A stretch of DNA of 64,000 nucleotides from Enterococcus sp. BWR-S5. GTDB lineage: Bacteria; Bacillota; Bacilli; Lactobacillales; Enterococcaceae. Location: positions 454,841 through 518,840 of the forward strand of contig NZ_JADOEQ010000001.1 of the NCBI RefSeq assembly GCF_016745255.1, given 5' to 3'. The translations under genes and the position numbers were made by a program. Shown here one piece after another: positions 1 through 7,182 of the stretch. The notes under the pieces were generated by a model, which was not told the origin of the DNA, ran no database searches, and was given only the letters and a program-made list of their open reading frames with translations. Position 1 is the first letter of the stretch. Every line of letters starts with the position of its first letter.

Positions 1-261
1 GCCACAGCGATTGCGAGTTCACTAGATGGCTCTGCAAATGGTGGTGCTATTCTTACAGATACGCAAACAACAGTTGCGGGAAATACTAACGCCCAAGAAG
101 CGATTCAAGCCATGCTTAACGGTCAGAACAAAATTGTTCAGGCAATCGGTAAAGCGTCTTCAAATCTACAAAGTGTTGCCCATGAATTTGAGGCAGCCGA
201 CCAAGCAACCAGACAATTAATATCTGCAATTTCTATTCCTTCGCCAACTGGAGGAAAGTAA
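1..261 (+). CDS. Small helical ESX/T7SS partner protein (DUF3130/TIGR04197-like), 5' truncated
   Basis: This reading frame is open from the first base and ends at TAA 259-261, giving 86 residues without a start, so the gene begins outside the window. The product is small, rich in Ala, Gln, Asn and Ser, and has no signal peptide or membrane segment. Its stop is followed directly by the ATG of the next gene (TAAATG), which implies translational coupling. Size, composition and position directly upstream of a DUF3958-like gene and an LXG toxin fit the small WXG100-like helical proteins that accompany LXG effectors and help target them to the type VII secretion machine. The family call rests mainly on context and composition. 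Confidence 0.6.
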   Translation, partial: ATAIASSLDGSANGGAILTDTQTTVAGNTNAQEAIQAMLNGQNKIVQAIGKASSNLQSVAHEFEAADQATRQLISAISIPSPTGGK

Positions 262-624
262 ATGACAGATACTAATGAAAAAATTCGATCAGAAGAATTG
301 AAATTAGAACACGAATTAGACCAAGTAGAAGACGACAAAAAGCAGATAGCTCATATTAGTAAAGAATATGAAGAATTTTTTCATCATACTTCATCATTAT
401 TTGTTGGGCTAGAAGAACAGTTTTCACAGAATGATTTTAATTGGTATATAAATGACCATTCAGAAGATTTACGTAATCGAAAGCAACACATTTTTGGAGA
501 TATTGAGGAAGAAAGCCAGCAATTACATAAACGGAAGTTATCTATTGAAGATGAACAAAATGAGCTATTTTATAAGAAGAAAAAGCTGTTTATGAATAAG
601 GAGAGTGAAATGAATGGGTGTTGA
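262..624 (+). CDS. LXG-associated helical protein (DUF3958-like)
   Basis: This is a 120-residue, highly charged, almost entirely helical protein (long Glu/Lys/Gln stretches, coiled-coil character) with no signal sequence. It starts with ATG immediately after the preceding stop codon, and its last codons overlap the start of the LXG toxin gene, so the three genes are one coupled unit. In streptococci and enterococci, LXG toxins are typically preceded by two small helical proteins, one DUF3130-like and one DUF3958-like, that bind the LXG domain and promote its export. Length, composition and gene order match the second of these. A dedicated chaperone is the best reading; a structural role is less likely. 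Confidence 0.6.
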   Translation: MTDTNEKIRSEELKLEHELDQVEDDKKQIAHISKEYEEFFHHTSSLFVGLEEQFSQNDFNWYINDHSEDLRNRKQHIFGDIEEESQQLHKRKLSIEDEQNELFYKKKKLFMNKESEMNGC

Positions 625-2224
625 TATGTATGTCGGAGCTTCTCAAAATCAGGCTAGTAGTGCTTTTGCTAAAAGTCAATCCGATGGGCAGTCTTATCAA
701 ACAATGATTCAAGCATTACAACAATTTATCAATGAAGGACGACTTAATTCTACCGCCTATAATAACGGCAAAAGCTTTTATAATACAATTTTAATTCCAT
801 TGGTCAAAGCTGGCATTTTGTTATCTGAAGCAGTTGGTGAAGCGTGCCAAAAGTTTACACAAGATTACCAATCGACGGTAGATAGTGGAGATTTGAAGTC
901 TGATGAGCTAAGAGAAAAAATCAGTCAGCTAAATGTACAAATCAGCCATTTAGACTCTATTCGTGCGACGATTGAAAGCAAGGATTTAGCAGATAACTTT
1001 AAACTAAGACAGCTCAATCAGAACAGCCGTATGAGAGATACATTGGATGATACTAAAACTGTTGTACAGGAAAAATTAGATAAACTATTGGATTTCCATG
1101 CTAAATCTCCTGATATTTTTTCTAACATTTCAGAATTAGAATCAATCATTGATAAAGGTGCAAGCCAAGCTGATAGCTCGTGGACTGGCAATAGCTTCTC
1201 AATTCCAACCGACCTTGGGTGGACAACAACCGTTGCCGACAAATGGCACATTAGGACTGACAATATCAAGAAAAAGGAAAAAGAGTTTCACGAAGCAAAA
1301 ATTAAAGAACTTGAGAAACATAATGTATATGCTATGCCCTATCAAGACCCAATCACGAAAGAAGTTAAAATTTTGTGGTTTATTGACAAAAACGGCGTGC
1401 GTGTTTTTGATGAAGAGTTGCAAAATTATGTAGAAAGATATGGAAAGAACCTTAAAGGCATTTATGAAGTTGTTAGTTGGGAGAAAATCTATGAATTAGA
1501 TATTGCTGCTAGACAACGAGGAGATGGCAAGAATTATCTAAATGACAATCAACTTCCCGAAAGTTGGCAAGATTTTGGGCGACATGGTGCAGATTGGGAT
1601 TCTTTCATTTGGTCGGCTCAAAAATCTGGACTGTTTGACCTAGCCATGATGGCTGGATTAACATATATGGGGAGTAAAACAAAAGTCTCTACCTCTAGTA
1701 ATGTAGCCAATGTGATGGATGATATTGATGATATCTCAAGGACTAAAACACCGGAACAAGTGATTGCCGATCGTACGCAAGGCTTCGACTTAAATTCTTA
1801 TCCGCAGAAATACCCACAACTTAGCGCTAAGAAAATGAAGGAACTAAAAACTAAAGTGAATAATCGAACGATTACGCAAGCGGAGTATAAGCAATATACT
1901 TGGAATCAAGATATTAATAAAAATCGCAAACTAGCAGTTGACGATTTTTGGTACGAAGAGCGAATCCGAGTTTTACAAAGTAATCCCACTAGAGAATGGC
2001 TTCCAGAGCAAACCACGAGTATTCTTAAAGGTGAAGCAGCAAAATTTGATGGGAAATCACTACAAGGACATCATACCTATAGCGTATCTAAGTATCCGCA
2101 TTTATCAGGCGCTCATGAAGTTATTTATCCAGCTACATTTAATGAGCATTTCCGCGGATGGCATGATGGGAATTGGAAGAATAGTGTACCTGGGCAAATG
2201 ATTAATCCATTGAAAGATTTTTAA
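614..2224 (+). CDS. LXG-domain polymorphic toxin with C-terminal His-rich (HNH/GHH-like) nuclease candidate
   Basis: The protein has 536 residues and no Sec signal peptide. Residues 1 to about 210 form a long helical region that looks like an LXG/WXG-type export domain (YQTMIQALQQFI, then coiled helices near 90-160). A middle linker follows. The last 60 residues hold a His-rich cluster: GHH at 485-487, then NEH at 511-513 and H518, with Trp and Asn around it, as in HNH/Endo VII-type toxin tips. The start at 614 has AAGGAG at 598-603; a second ATG at 626 is possible. The family is secreted by the type VII (Esx) system and kills competing cells. The following small gene is its likely immunity protein. 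Nuclease activity is inferred from the motif only. Confidence 0.75.
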   Translation: MGVDMYVGASQNQASSAFAKSQSDGQSYQTMIQALQQFINEGRLNSTAYNNGKSFYNTILIPLVKAGILLSEAVGEACQKFTQDYQSTVDSGDLKSDELREKISQLNVQISHLDSIRATIESKDLADNFKLRQLNQNSRMRDTLDDTKTVVQEKLDKLLDFHAKSPDIFSNISELESIIDKGASQADSSWTGNSFSIPTDLGWTTTVADKWHIRTDNIKKKEKEFHEAKIKELEKHNVYAMPYQDPITKEVKILWFIDKNGVRVFDEELQNYVERYGKNLKGIYEVVSWEKIYELDIAARQRGDGKNYLNDNQLPESWQDFGRHGADWDSFIWSAQKSGLFDLAMMAGLTYMGSKTKVSTSSNVANVMDDIDDISRTKTPEQVIADRTQGFDLNSYPQKYPQLSAKKMKELKTKVNNRTITQAEYKQYTWNQDINKNRKLAVDDFWYEERIRVLQSNPTREWLPEQTTSILKGEAAKFDGKSLQGHHTYSVSKYPHLSGAHEVIYPATFNEHFRGWHDGNWKNSVPGQMINPLKDF

Positions 2225-2237
2225 GGAGGAATATTAA

Positions 2238-2621
2238 ATGTCAGCAAAGCAATCCAGAACGCCAAATACTATCTCTATAATAATACTTGATAAAGAAAAT
2301 GTAGTAAAATATGTCCCTCCAATTAGACGATGGACAAAAGAACCCATATCAGAGATTAGGAGAAAAATTTTAAACAGTGAGTTTATCTTAATCTCCGAAC
2401 AATCTAAAGACCCACAAAGTTTAATTGATTTAAAATCACATATATTAGATTTGGAAGCGATGGGAGCAAATCTTAGAATTATTATGAATACTTCTGGCTA
2501 TATAGAAGAGATATCTTTAGAAATGATTACTACTTTTATTAAACGTCGGAAAGAAATAGATAAAGAAGTAGATGAAATTTGGGACTTAGAAGCACGAGCT
2601 ATGGAAGAGGATGAAAAATAG
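2238..2621 (+). CDS. Putative immunity protein for the LXG toxin (copy 1)
   Basis: This 127-residue protein is predicted soluble and cytosolic, and begins 13 bp after the toxin stop behind AAGGAGG. I do not recognise a named domain. Its core (RRWTKE, IRRKIL, SLIDLK, HILDLEAMGA, SGYIEEISLEMI) is shared almost residue for residue with the protein encoded at 2697-3059, so the two are recent paralogues. Position directly behind a polymorphic toxin, small size and acidic C-terminus are what immunity proteins show. Binding and neutralising the toxin tip is inferred from context. Confidence 0.65.
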   Translation: MSAKQSRTPNTISIIILDKENVVKYVPPIRRWTKEPISEIRRKILNSEFILISEQSKDPQSLIDLKSHILDLEAMGANLRIIMNTSGYIEEISLEMITTFIKRRKEIDKEVDEIWDLEARAMEEDEK

Positions 2622-2654
2622 AAGTTTAAAAATATTAACCTTTTATAATGAACG

Positions 2655-2681
2655 ATGGTCAATCCGTTGAAAGATTTTTAG
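2655..2681 (+). pseudogene. Relic of a second toxin 3' end (MVNPLKDF-stop)
   Basis: Nine codons here read M-V-N-P-L-K-D-F-stop, nearly identical to the last codons of the LXG toxin (M-I-N-P-L-K-D-F-stop at 2200-2224). They occupy the same place relative to an immunity gene. Upstream codons in this frame are interrupted by stops at 2646 and 2649. This is best read as the 3' stub of a deleted second toxin tip whose immunity gene survived. Confidence 0.65.
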
Positions 2682-2696
2682 AAAGGTGATGCAAGT

Positions 2697-3059
2697 ATGG
2701 CATATACAATTAATGTAAAAATAGTTGATAAAGAAAATGCAGTAAAATATATTCCGTCTATCAGAAGATGGACAAAAGAATCTATTGCAGAAATTAAGAG
2801 AAAGATATTGGATAGTGAGTATGTTCTTGTTTCTGAACATACTAAAAATCTTCAAAGCTTAATTGATCTCAAAGCACATATATTAGACTTGAAAGCAATG
2901 GGAGCAAAAATTAGAATCATCATGGACACTTCTGGGTATATAGAAGAAATTTCTTTAGAAATGATTAATAATTTTATTGAAAGTGGAAAGGATACAGAAA
3001 GAGAAGTTGCTGAACTAATGGACTTGGAAGCAAGAGCAATGGAGGAGGATGAAAATTGA
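2697..3059 (+). CDS. Orphan immunity protein paralogue (copy 2)
   Basis: The 120-residue product is clearly homologous over its full length to the protein at 2238-2621, sharing IRRWTKE, SLIDLKAHILDLKAMGA and SGYIEEISLEMI, but diverges at both ends. The ribosome binding site is AAAGGTGAT at 2682-2690. No complete toxin lies upstream, only the short relic of a toxin C-terminus. Spare immunity genes behind polymorphic toxin loci commonly protect against variant toxins of sibling strains. That role is inferred here; no named domain was recognised. Confidence 0.6.
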   Translation: MAYTINVKIVDKENAVKYIPSIRRWTKESIAEIKRKILDSEYVLVSEHTKNLQSLIDLKAHILDLKAMGAKIRIIMDTSGYIEEISLEMINNFIESGKDTEREVAELMDLEARAMEEDEN

Positions 3060-3151
3060 AATTGAGTCTATTACGTAATTAAATAGCTAAGAGAAGGTGG
3101 GAGAGAGACTGATAAGCTTACAAAACTAGCTGTCTCTATAGAAAAAAATGG

Positions 3152-3173
3152 TCTGGACAAAATCTGGACAAAA
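3152..3173 (+). repeat. Tandem 11-bp direct repeat (TCTGGACAAAA x2)
   Basis: TCTGGACAAAA occurs twice head to tail at 3152-3162 and 3163-3173. It lies between the accessory toxin locus and the tRNA-Thr terminator. Its function is unknown. It sits where attachment-site sequence of an integrated element could lie, but no integrase is in view. Confidence 0.5.
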
Positions 3174-3202
3174 AAAAAAGAACCTTGAATTATCAGGGTT
3201 CT
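3170..3202 (-). terminator. Intrinsic terminator of tRNA-Thr
   Basis: On the minus strand AGAACCCTGA pairs with TCAAGGTTCT (10 bp, one G-U) around a 4-nt loop, followed by about ten T residues. It lies 14 nt beyond the tRNA 3' end. Confidence 0.85.
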
Positions 3203-3216
3203 TTCTTTATCTCAAG

Positions 3217-3289
3217 AGCCACCTGCCGGGCTTGAACCGGCGACCCCCACCTTACCATGGTGGTGCTCTACCAACTGAGCTAAGGCGGC
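3217..3289 (-). tRNA. tRNA-Thr (anticodon GGT)
   Basis: The 73-nt minus-strand RNA folds as a cloverleaf. The acceptor stem is GCCGCCT/AGGTGGC with one G-U. The D arm contains TAGCTCAGTTGGTAGAGC. The anticodon stem CCACC/GGTGG encloses loop ATGGTAA with anticodon GGT. The T arm is CCGG/CCGG with GGTTCAAGC. The discriminator is U and no CCA is encoded. GGT decodes ACC and ACU threonine codons. A terminator follows directly, so it looks like a single-tRNA unit. Confidence 0.93.
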
Positions 3290-3433
3290 ATTCTGTCTCA
3301 CACAAGTTATAGAATAGCGTAAAGCAGGTAGACTGTCAACTTGTTTTCGACAAAAATTAGAAATAAACAGAGAAGCTGCGTACGCTAAATAAACCGGTAA
3401 AGATGAACATGTACGACGGCTCATATCTGTGTG

Positions 3434-3474
3434 AAAAAAGCGATAATCTCCGTGGCTATTTGGAGATCATCGCT
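3434..3474 (-). terminator. Terminator of the first Mga-like gene, spanning its stop codon
   Basis: On the minus strand AGCGATGATCTCC pairs with GGAGATTATCGCT (13 bp, one mismatch) and is followed by a T run. The stop codon of the gene at 3456 falls inside the loop. Confidence 0.8.
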
Positions 3475-4961
3475 TCTCTTTTTTCTCTTTTAAATGCTCG
3501 CAGCTGGTTTTGCTCGATGATTTTTCGAAGCTCAATAATGTTTCTTTGAGATAGAATATCCTCTACGACAACGACACGTTCTCCAGCTAAGTATTGAATG
3601 CGATGGTTGCTAACGTACAAATCACTTTTTTCCACTAACTCTTTTTTTGGTGTATTTAAGAGTGAGGTATTTTGTGTTGTAACAATAACATTGTTGGTAA
3701 AGACCATTTTAATGATGGAACTCATTACCTCTGCATGTTCTCTGCCTAAATCACTTAAGACGGTGATAGAGACCTTGCTTCTCTTTTTGAAAAGCTGTGC
3801 AGGTAATCCTTGCCAATAGAGCATTAGACAATGAAGAATTTCATTTAGGTACATCGTTTTCCACGGGAAACCGCTCTCTTTTTCAAGCCTAGCCAATGCT
3901 TTAGAGGTAAAAGCTGAAAATAGGATAAAATTTTGCTTAATTGATTTTCCGGAGTAGAAAAATCGTGAATAAATAATATGTTTCTTGTGTGGATAAATTT
4001 GATGCAGGCAATAAATATTTTGAATACCCTTTTTTATTTTTACGAGGCTTTGGTCGTCAATTGTAACATGCAAACTGCTTTGGATTTCATCAATTAGAAA
4101 ATCCATTGATTGTTGAATTTGTTTTTCATCTGTGTTTTTCCGGCATGGGAGCCACCAAAAAATGGTGTTGCTGAAATCGTTGTACCAGTCAGATGGTAAT
4201 GTCAAACCAAGCTCATCAATGAAAGGAAGCAATTCATTTGTATATTCTTCAGCAGTAACTGCACCAACACTTGTTCGGAGAACAGCGACTGTTTCTGCTT
4301 CGTGTGGAGAAGTATAGCCTTGTTCGATTCTGGTAAGTGTTACTGCGATAGAGAAAGCCAGATGAATGACACGAATATCGCTGAGGTAAAGCTGGAAGTC
4401 TTTGTTTAGTTTTTTGACAAGCCTAAGAATTGCTTCTTTTTTGAATTTGAAAGGCCAACGATGGACGCCATAAACCTCTACGAAGTAATAAGAGAAGAAA
4501 TAGCGGATTTCTCGCTCGTCTTCTCCGTATAAAAAGAAAGGATTTCTTTCAAGTCGCAAATTTCTTTCTTTCAAAGGAAGGTTTATTTTTCGATAAAGAC
4601 GATACAATGTAGAGGCGCTCATAAAGCATTTTTTTTCTAATTCTTCTGAGCCTTGATTGGGATGAAAAAAGACCGCTTCCAATAAGGTAAAGGCATCTGA
4701 ACTTTTGAGGATATCTGCATAGATATCATGAACTGAATGATTGGAGGATAGAGACATTTTTAAACCGTTTCTCTTTGAAACATCAATAGTCAGATAATTT
4801 TTCCAGTTGGCTTCTATGTAGTCACAATCCTTGAACACAGTTTTGACAGAACAATGGAGCTTTGTTGCCAGTCGCTCAGCTGTAATCCAGTCTTCTGCAC
4901 CATAGAGCCAATTCAGCAACAGGATTCTTCGGGCTATTTTGGTTGAAAGCAATCGTTCCAT
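3456..4961 (-). CDS. Mga-family transcriptional regulator (copy 1)
   Basis: This 501-residue cytosolic DNA-binding protein starts with ATG behind GGAGG. Residues about 8-65 form an Mga-type helix-turn-helix (RRILLLNWLYG, WITAERLATKLHCSVKTVFKDC). A second winged helix and PRD-like regulatory region follow, and the C-terminal 120 residues resemble the EIIB-like fold of Mga proteins (SITVLSDLG, VVVVEDIL). Mga regulators activate surface-protein and virulence genes in response to carbohydrate state. This protein aligns over its whole length with the one encoded at 5443-6957. Its upstream DNA matches the divergent promoter of that copy, yet no target gene lies beside it, so it may now act in trans. 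Confidence 0.88.
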   Translation of the reverse strand: MERLLSTKIARRILLLNWLYGAEDWITAERLATKLHCSVKTVFKDCDYIEANWKNYLTIDVSKRNGLKMSLSSNHSVHDIYADILKSSDAFTLLEAVFFHPNQGSEELEKKCFMSASTLYRLYRKINLPLKERNLRLERNPFFLYGEDEREIRYFFSYYFVEVYGVHRWPFKFKKEAILRLVKKLNKDFQLYLSDIRVIHLAFSIAVTLTRIEQGYTSPHEAETVAVLRTSVGAVTAEEYTNELLPFIDELGLTLPSDWYNDFSNTIFWWLPCRKNTDEKQIQQSMDFLIDEIQSSLHVTIDDQSLVKIKKGIQNIYCLHQIYPHKKHIIYSRFFYSGKSIKQNFILFSAFTSKALARLEKESGFPWKTMYLNEILHCLMLYWQGLPAQLFKKRSKVSITVLSDLGREHAEVMSSIIKMVFTNNVIVTTQNTSLLNTPKKELVEKSDLYVSNHRIQYLAGERVVVVEDILSQRNIIELRKIIEQNQLRAFKREKREAMISK

Positions 4962-5029
4962 AGTCAGTTTTCCTCCTTATTTCAAAAAGTTCCTATCAAA
5001 TGAAAAAATAGAAATATCTCACTTATACC

Positions 5030-5160
5030 AAGGATTATATCATTTTTTTTGTTCCATTTTAACTTTTTTTATAAAATTAATTCTAGTTGTTTTTCAAAAA
5101 ACAGTATATGATAATAGTGTAAACAAAAACAGATTTAACTTATTGATGAACAAAAAAATC
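5030..5160 (+). repeat. Duplicated divergent promoter region (copy A)
   Basis: This stretch upstream of the first Mga-like gene shares landmarks in the same order with 7015-7150: AAGGATTATA, then a T run and an A-rich part, then TATATGAT, then AACAGATTT, then TTATNGATNAA. In copy B it separates the regulator from a divergent secreted-protein gene. Here no reading frame follows, although the promoter-like DNA is retained. Confidence 0.65.
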
Positions 5161-5373
5161 GTTTGCTAATTACTTCTACGAGTATGTGTCAAAATATTTA
5201 GGGATTAACTGCTTCTAAATATATGCGTGGTGACAGTGTTTACTATGAAAAATTTTTAGTGTATCCTTTGAGAAAATGGACAAAGGCAAGTGGAGATTCG
5301 TGTATATACCAATGAGGCTATAAGAGATAGCTGTCATTGTATATAAATAATTATCGAAAAATACTAAGAGTAT
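5161..5373. other. Non-coding gap where a target gene seems to have been lost
   Basis: No open frame longer than about 30 codons is present. The stretch is flanked on the left by a copy of the divergent promoter and on the right by a copy of the 3'-untranslated motif and a plus-strand terminator. I see no convincing residue of the Ig-like/sortase-fold coding sequence in it, so the deletion was nearly complete or the remnant has decayed. Confidence 0.55.
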
Positions 5374-5396
5374 GTAGATTTTCCCCAAAAATTTAC
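5374..5396 (+). repeat. 3'-UTR motif GTAGATTTTCCCC (copy A)
   Basis: GTAGATTTTCCCCAAAAATT followed by TAC closely repeats the sequence at 8243-8262, which lies in the 3' untranslated region of the secreted protein gene. The preceding AGAGT is also shared. Both copies sit just before a terminator hairpin. Confidence 0.75.
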
Positions 5397-5405
5397 GTAA
5401 ATATT

Positions 5406-5444
5406 CAGGCTTGAAGTGTATCCTGCTTCAAGCCTGATTTTTTT
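5406..5444 (+). terminator. Plus-strand terminator with no plus-strand gene in front
   Basis: CAGGCTTGAAG pairs with CTTCAAGCCTG (11 bp, perfect) and is followed by seven T on the plus strand. No plus-strand gene precedes it. It may be left from a lost target gene. It overlaps the stop of the minus-strand regulator, and the hairpin could also serve that gene, although the T tract on the minus side is poor. Confidence 0.75.
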
Positions 5445-6957
5445 ATGATTGTTTTGCAGTTGCTGCTTTCTTTTTTGCATTGGTAAAGGCAAAAAGTTGA
5501 TTTTGTTCAATAATTTTTCTTAACTCAACAATGTTTTTAGAGGATAGAATATCCTCAACCACTACGACTTTTTCTTGAGACACATGTTCAATATGGTGAT
5601 TGCTTACATAAAGGTCACGCTTACTGCCAGACTGCTTTTTTGGAGAGTCAAAGAGGGAGGCATTTTGTGTAGTCACACTTACGTTGTTCAAAAAAGTCAT
5701 CCTCAAAATAGTTCCCATCACCTCCGCATGTTCTTTTCCAAGATCACTTAATACAGCGATAGAGACTTTCCCACGATTATTGAACAGCTGTGTGGGTAAA
5801 TCCTCCCAATAAAGCATAAAATCATGAAGGACTTCGTTTAAGTAAAACGTATTCCATGGCAATCCATCACTCTTTTCAACCTCTGTAAGGACCTTTGAGA
5901 TACGTGTTGAGAATAATATAAAGTTCTGTTTAATTGATTTCCCGGAATAGAAAAAGCGAGAGTAAATAATATGCTTTTTATAGGGATATATCCGATGATA
6001 GCAGTAGAGATTCCGAATGATTTGATTGATTTTTTTACGGCTTAAATCATCGATTGAAGTATTCAATTCATTATTAACAGCCAGAATCAGTTGATCAGCA
6101 AGTATTTGTGTCTTTTCTTCTGTTTCTGAAGAGTCATTTCCGAATATCCACCAGAAGACGCTGTAGCAGAAGTCATTTTTCCAGTTAGGCTGGGTAGAAA
6201 CATTCAAGTCGCTCACCAGAGAAGTCAAGTCCTGTTGATAGTCTTCCATGTTGCACTTCAGCAAATTTTCAGCGAGATTTTCTTCTTTCCGCATCTCATC
6301 TTCAGCAGTAAATCCTTGATCAAGTCTGGTAAGTGTAACCGCAATAGAAAAAGCCATTTGTATAATCCGGAAATCACTAAGATAAAGCTGGAAATCTTTA
6401 TTGATTTTTCTTGCCAGGTTAAGTACCTTTGTTTTGTCCAAGTGAAAAGGCCATTTATGAACGCCATACACTTCAATGAAATAAGAAATGAAGAAGTAAC
6501 GAATCTGTCTTTCGCTTGTTCCTGAAAAGGTGAAGGGATTGCTTTCAATGGATAAATGCCGCTCCTTCAATGCTTTATTCAACTTTCTGGATAAGCGGTA
6601 AAGTGAAGAGCTGCTTAGAAAAATGCGATTCGCCATCTCATCTGAGCTGTCTCTGGGATGGAAGAAGATTGCCTCCATAAGCGTAAACGAATCGGAACGT
6701 TTAATGATATCAACATAGATATCATGAATGGAGTGGTAGGTTGATATTGTCAATTTGATACCGCTCTTTTTTGAAGTTTCTATTGTCAACTGATCGGGCC
6801 AGCGTTCTTCTATATAACGGCAATCAGCAAAAACGGTTTTAGTTGAGCAATGAAGTCGAGCGGCGAGTTTTTCAGTTGTCAGCCAATCGTCTGCTCCATA
6901 CAGAAGGTTCAATAGTAGAATTCTTCGAGTCATCTCTGTGGTGATAAGTTGTTCCAT
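5443..6957 (-). CDS. Mga-family transcriptional regulator (copy 2)
   Basis: The 504-residue protein starts with ATG behind AGAGGAG. The N-terminal Mga helix-turn-helix (RRILLLNLLYG, WLTTEKLAARLHCSTKTVFADC), the middle PRD-like part and the EIIB-like C-terminus (SIAVLSDLG, VVVVEDIL) follow the same order as copy 1, and long stretches are identical (YKKHIIYSRFFYSGKSIKQN). It is transcribed divergently from the secreted Ig-like/sortase-fold gene at 7183, the classic arrangement for an Mga-type activator and its surface target. Control of that gene is inferred from the arrangement. Phosphorylation by the PTS is known for the family but not shown here. Confidence 0.88.
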   Translation of the reverse strand: MEQLITTEMTRRILLLNLLYGADDWLTTEKLAARLHCSTKTVFADCRYIEERWPDQLTIETSKKSGIKLTISTYHSIHDIYVDIIKRSDSFTLMEAIFFHPRDSSDEMANRIFLSSSSLYRLSRKLNKALKERHLSIESNPFTFSGTSERQIRYFFISYFIEVYGVHKWPFHLDKTKVLNLARKINKDFQLYLSDFRIIQMAFSIAVTLTRLDQGFTAEDEMRKEENLAENLLKCNMEDYQQDLTSLVSDLNVSTQPNWKNDFCYSVFWWIFGNDSSETEEKTQILADQLILAVNNELNTSIDDLSRKKINQIIRNLYCYHRIYPYKKHIIYSRFFYSGKSIKQNFILFSTRISKVLTEVEKSDGLPWNTFYLNEVLHDFMLYWEDLPTQLFNNRGKVSIAVLSDLGKEHAEVMGTILRMTFLNNVSVTTQNASLFDSPKKQSGSKRDLYVSNHHIEHVSQEKVVVVEDILSSKNIVELRKIIEQNQLFAFTNAKKKAATAKQS

Positions 6958-7014
6958 AATCTGTTCTCCTCTAGTTTCAAATTGTTCTCATGATTGAGAA
7001 GATTTTGAAATAAT

Positions 7015-7150
7015 CCTGTTACAACAAGGATTATACCATGTTTTTTAATGAAAATTAACTGATATAGATTTCTTATCGTTAGCTGTTTCAGACGATTAGC
7101 TATATGATGAAAATGTAGAAAGCAAACAGATTTTGGTTTATCGATAAATG
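7015..7150 (+). repeat. Divergent regulator-target promoter region (copy B)
   Basis: This region lies between copy 2 of the Mga-like regulator and the secreted-protein gene, and it resembles 5030-5160. The shared blocks TATATGAT and AACAGATTT are candidates for the promoter -10 region and regulator contacts. No good -35 box is visible, as expected for an activator-dependent promoter. Confidence 0.6.
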
Positions 7151-7182
7151 TAAATCTCATCATGAAACAGGAGGGATTTATT

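Noticed and set aside
3212..3424. Minus-strand open frame covering the tRNA-Thr gene
   Set aside because: It reads through the tRNA; its C-terminal ALAQLVEHHHGKVGVAGSSP is the familiar artefact of translating tRNA genes.
4939..5169. Open frame of 76 codons on the plus strand between the Mga-like genes
   Set aside because: It begins inside the regulator's coding end, has no ribosome binding site and a composition of translated AT-rich promoter DNA.
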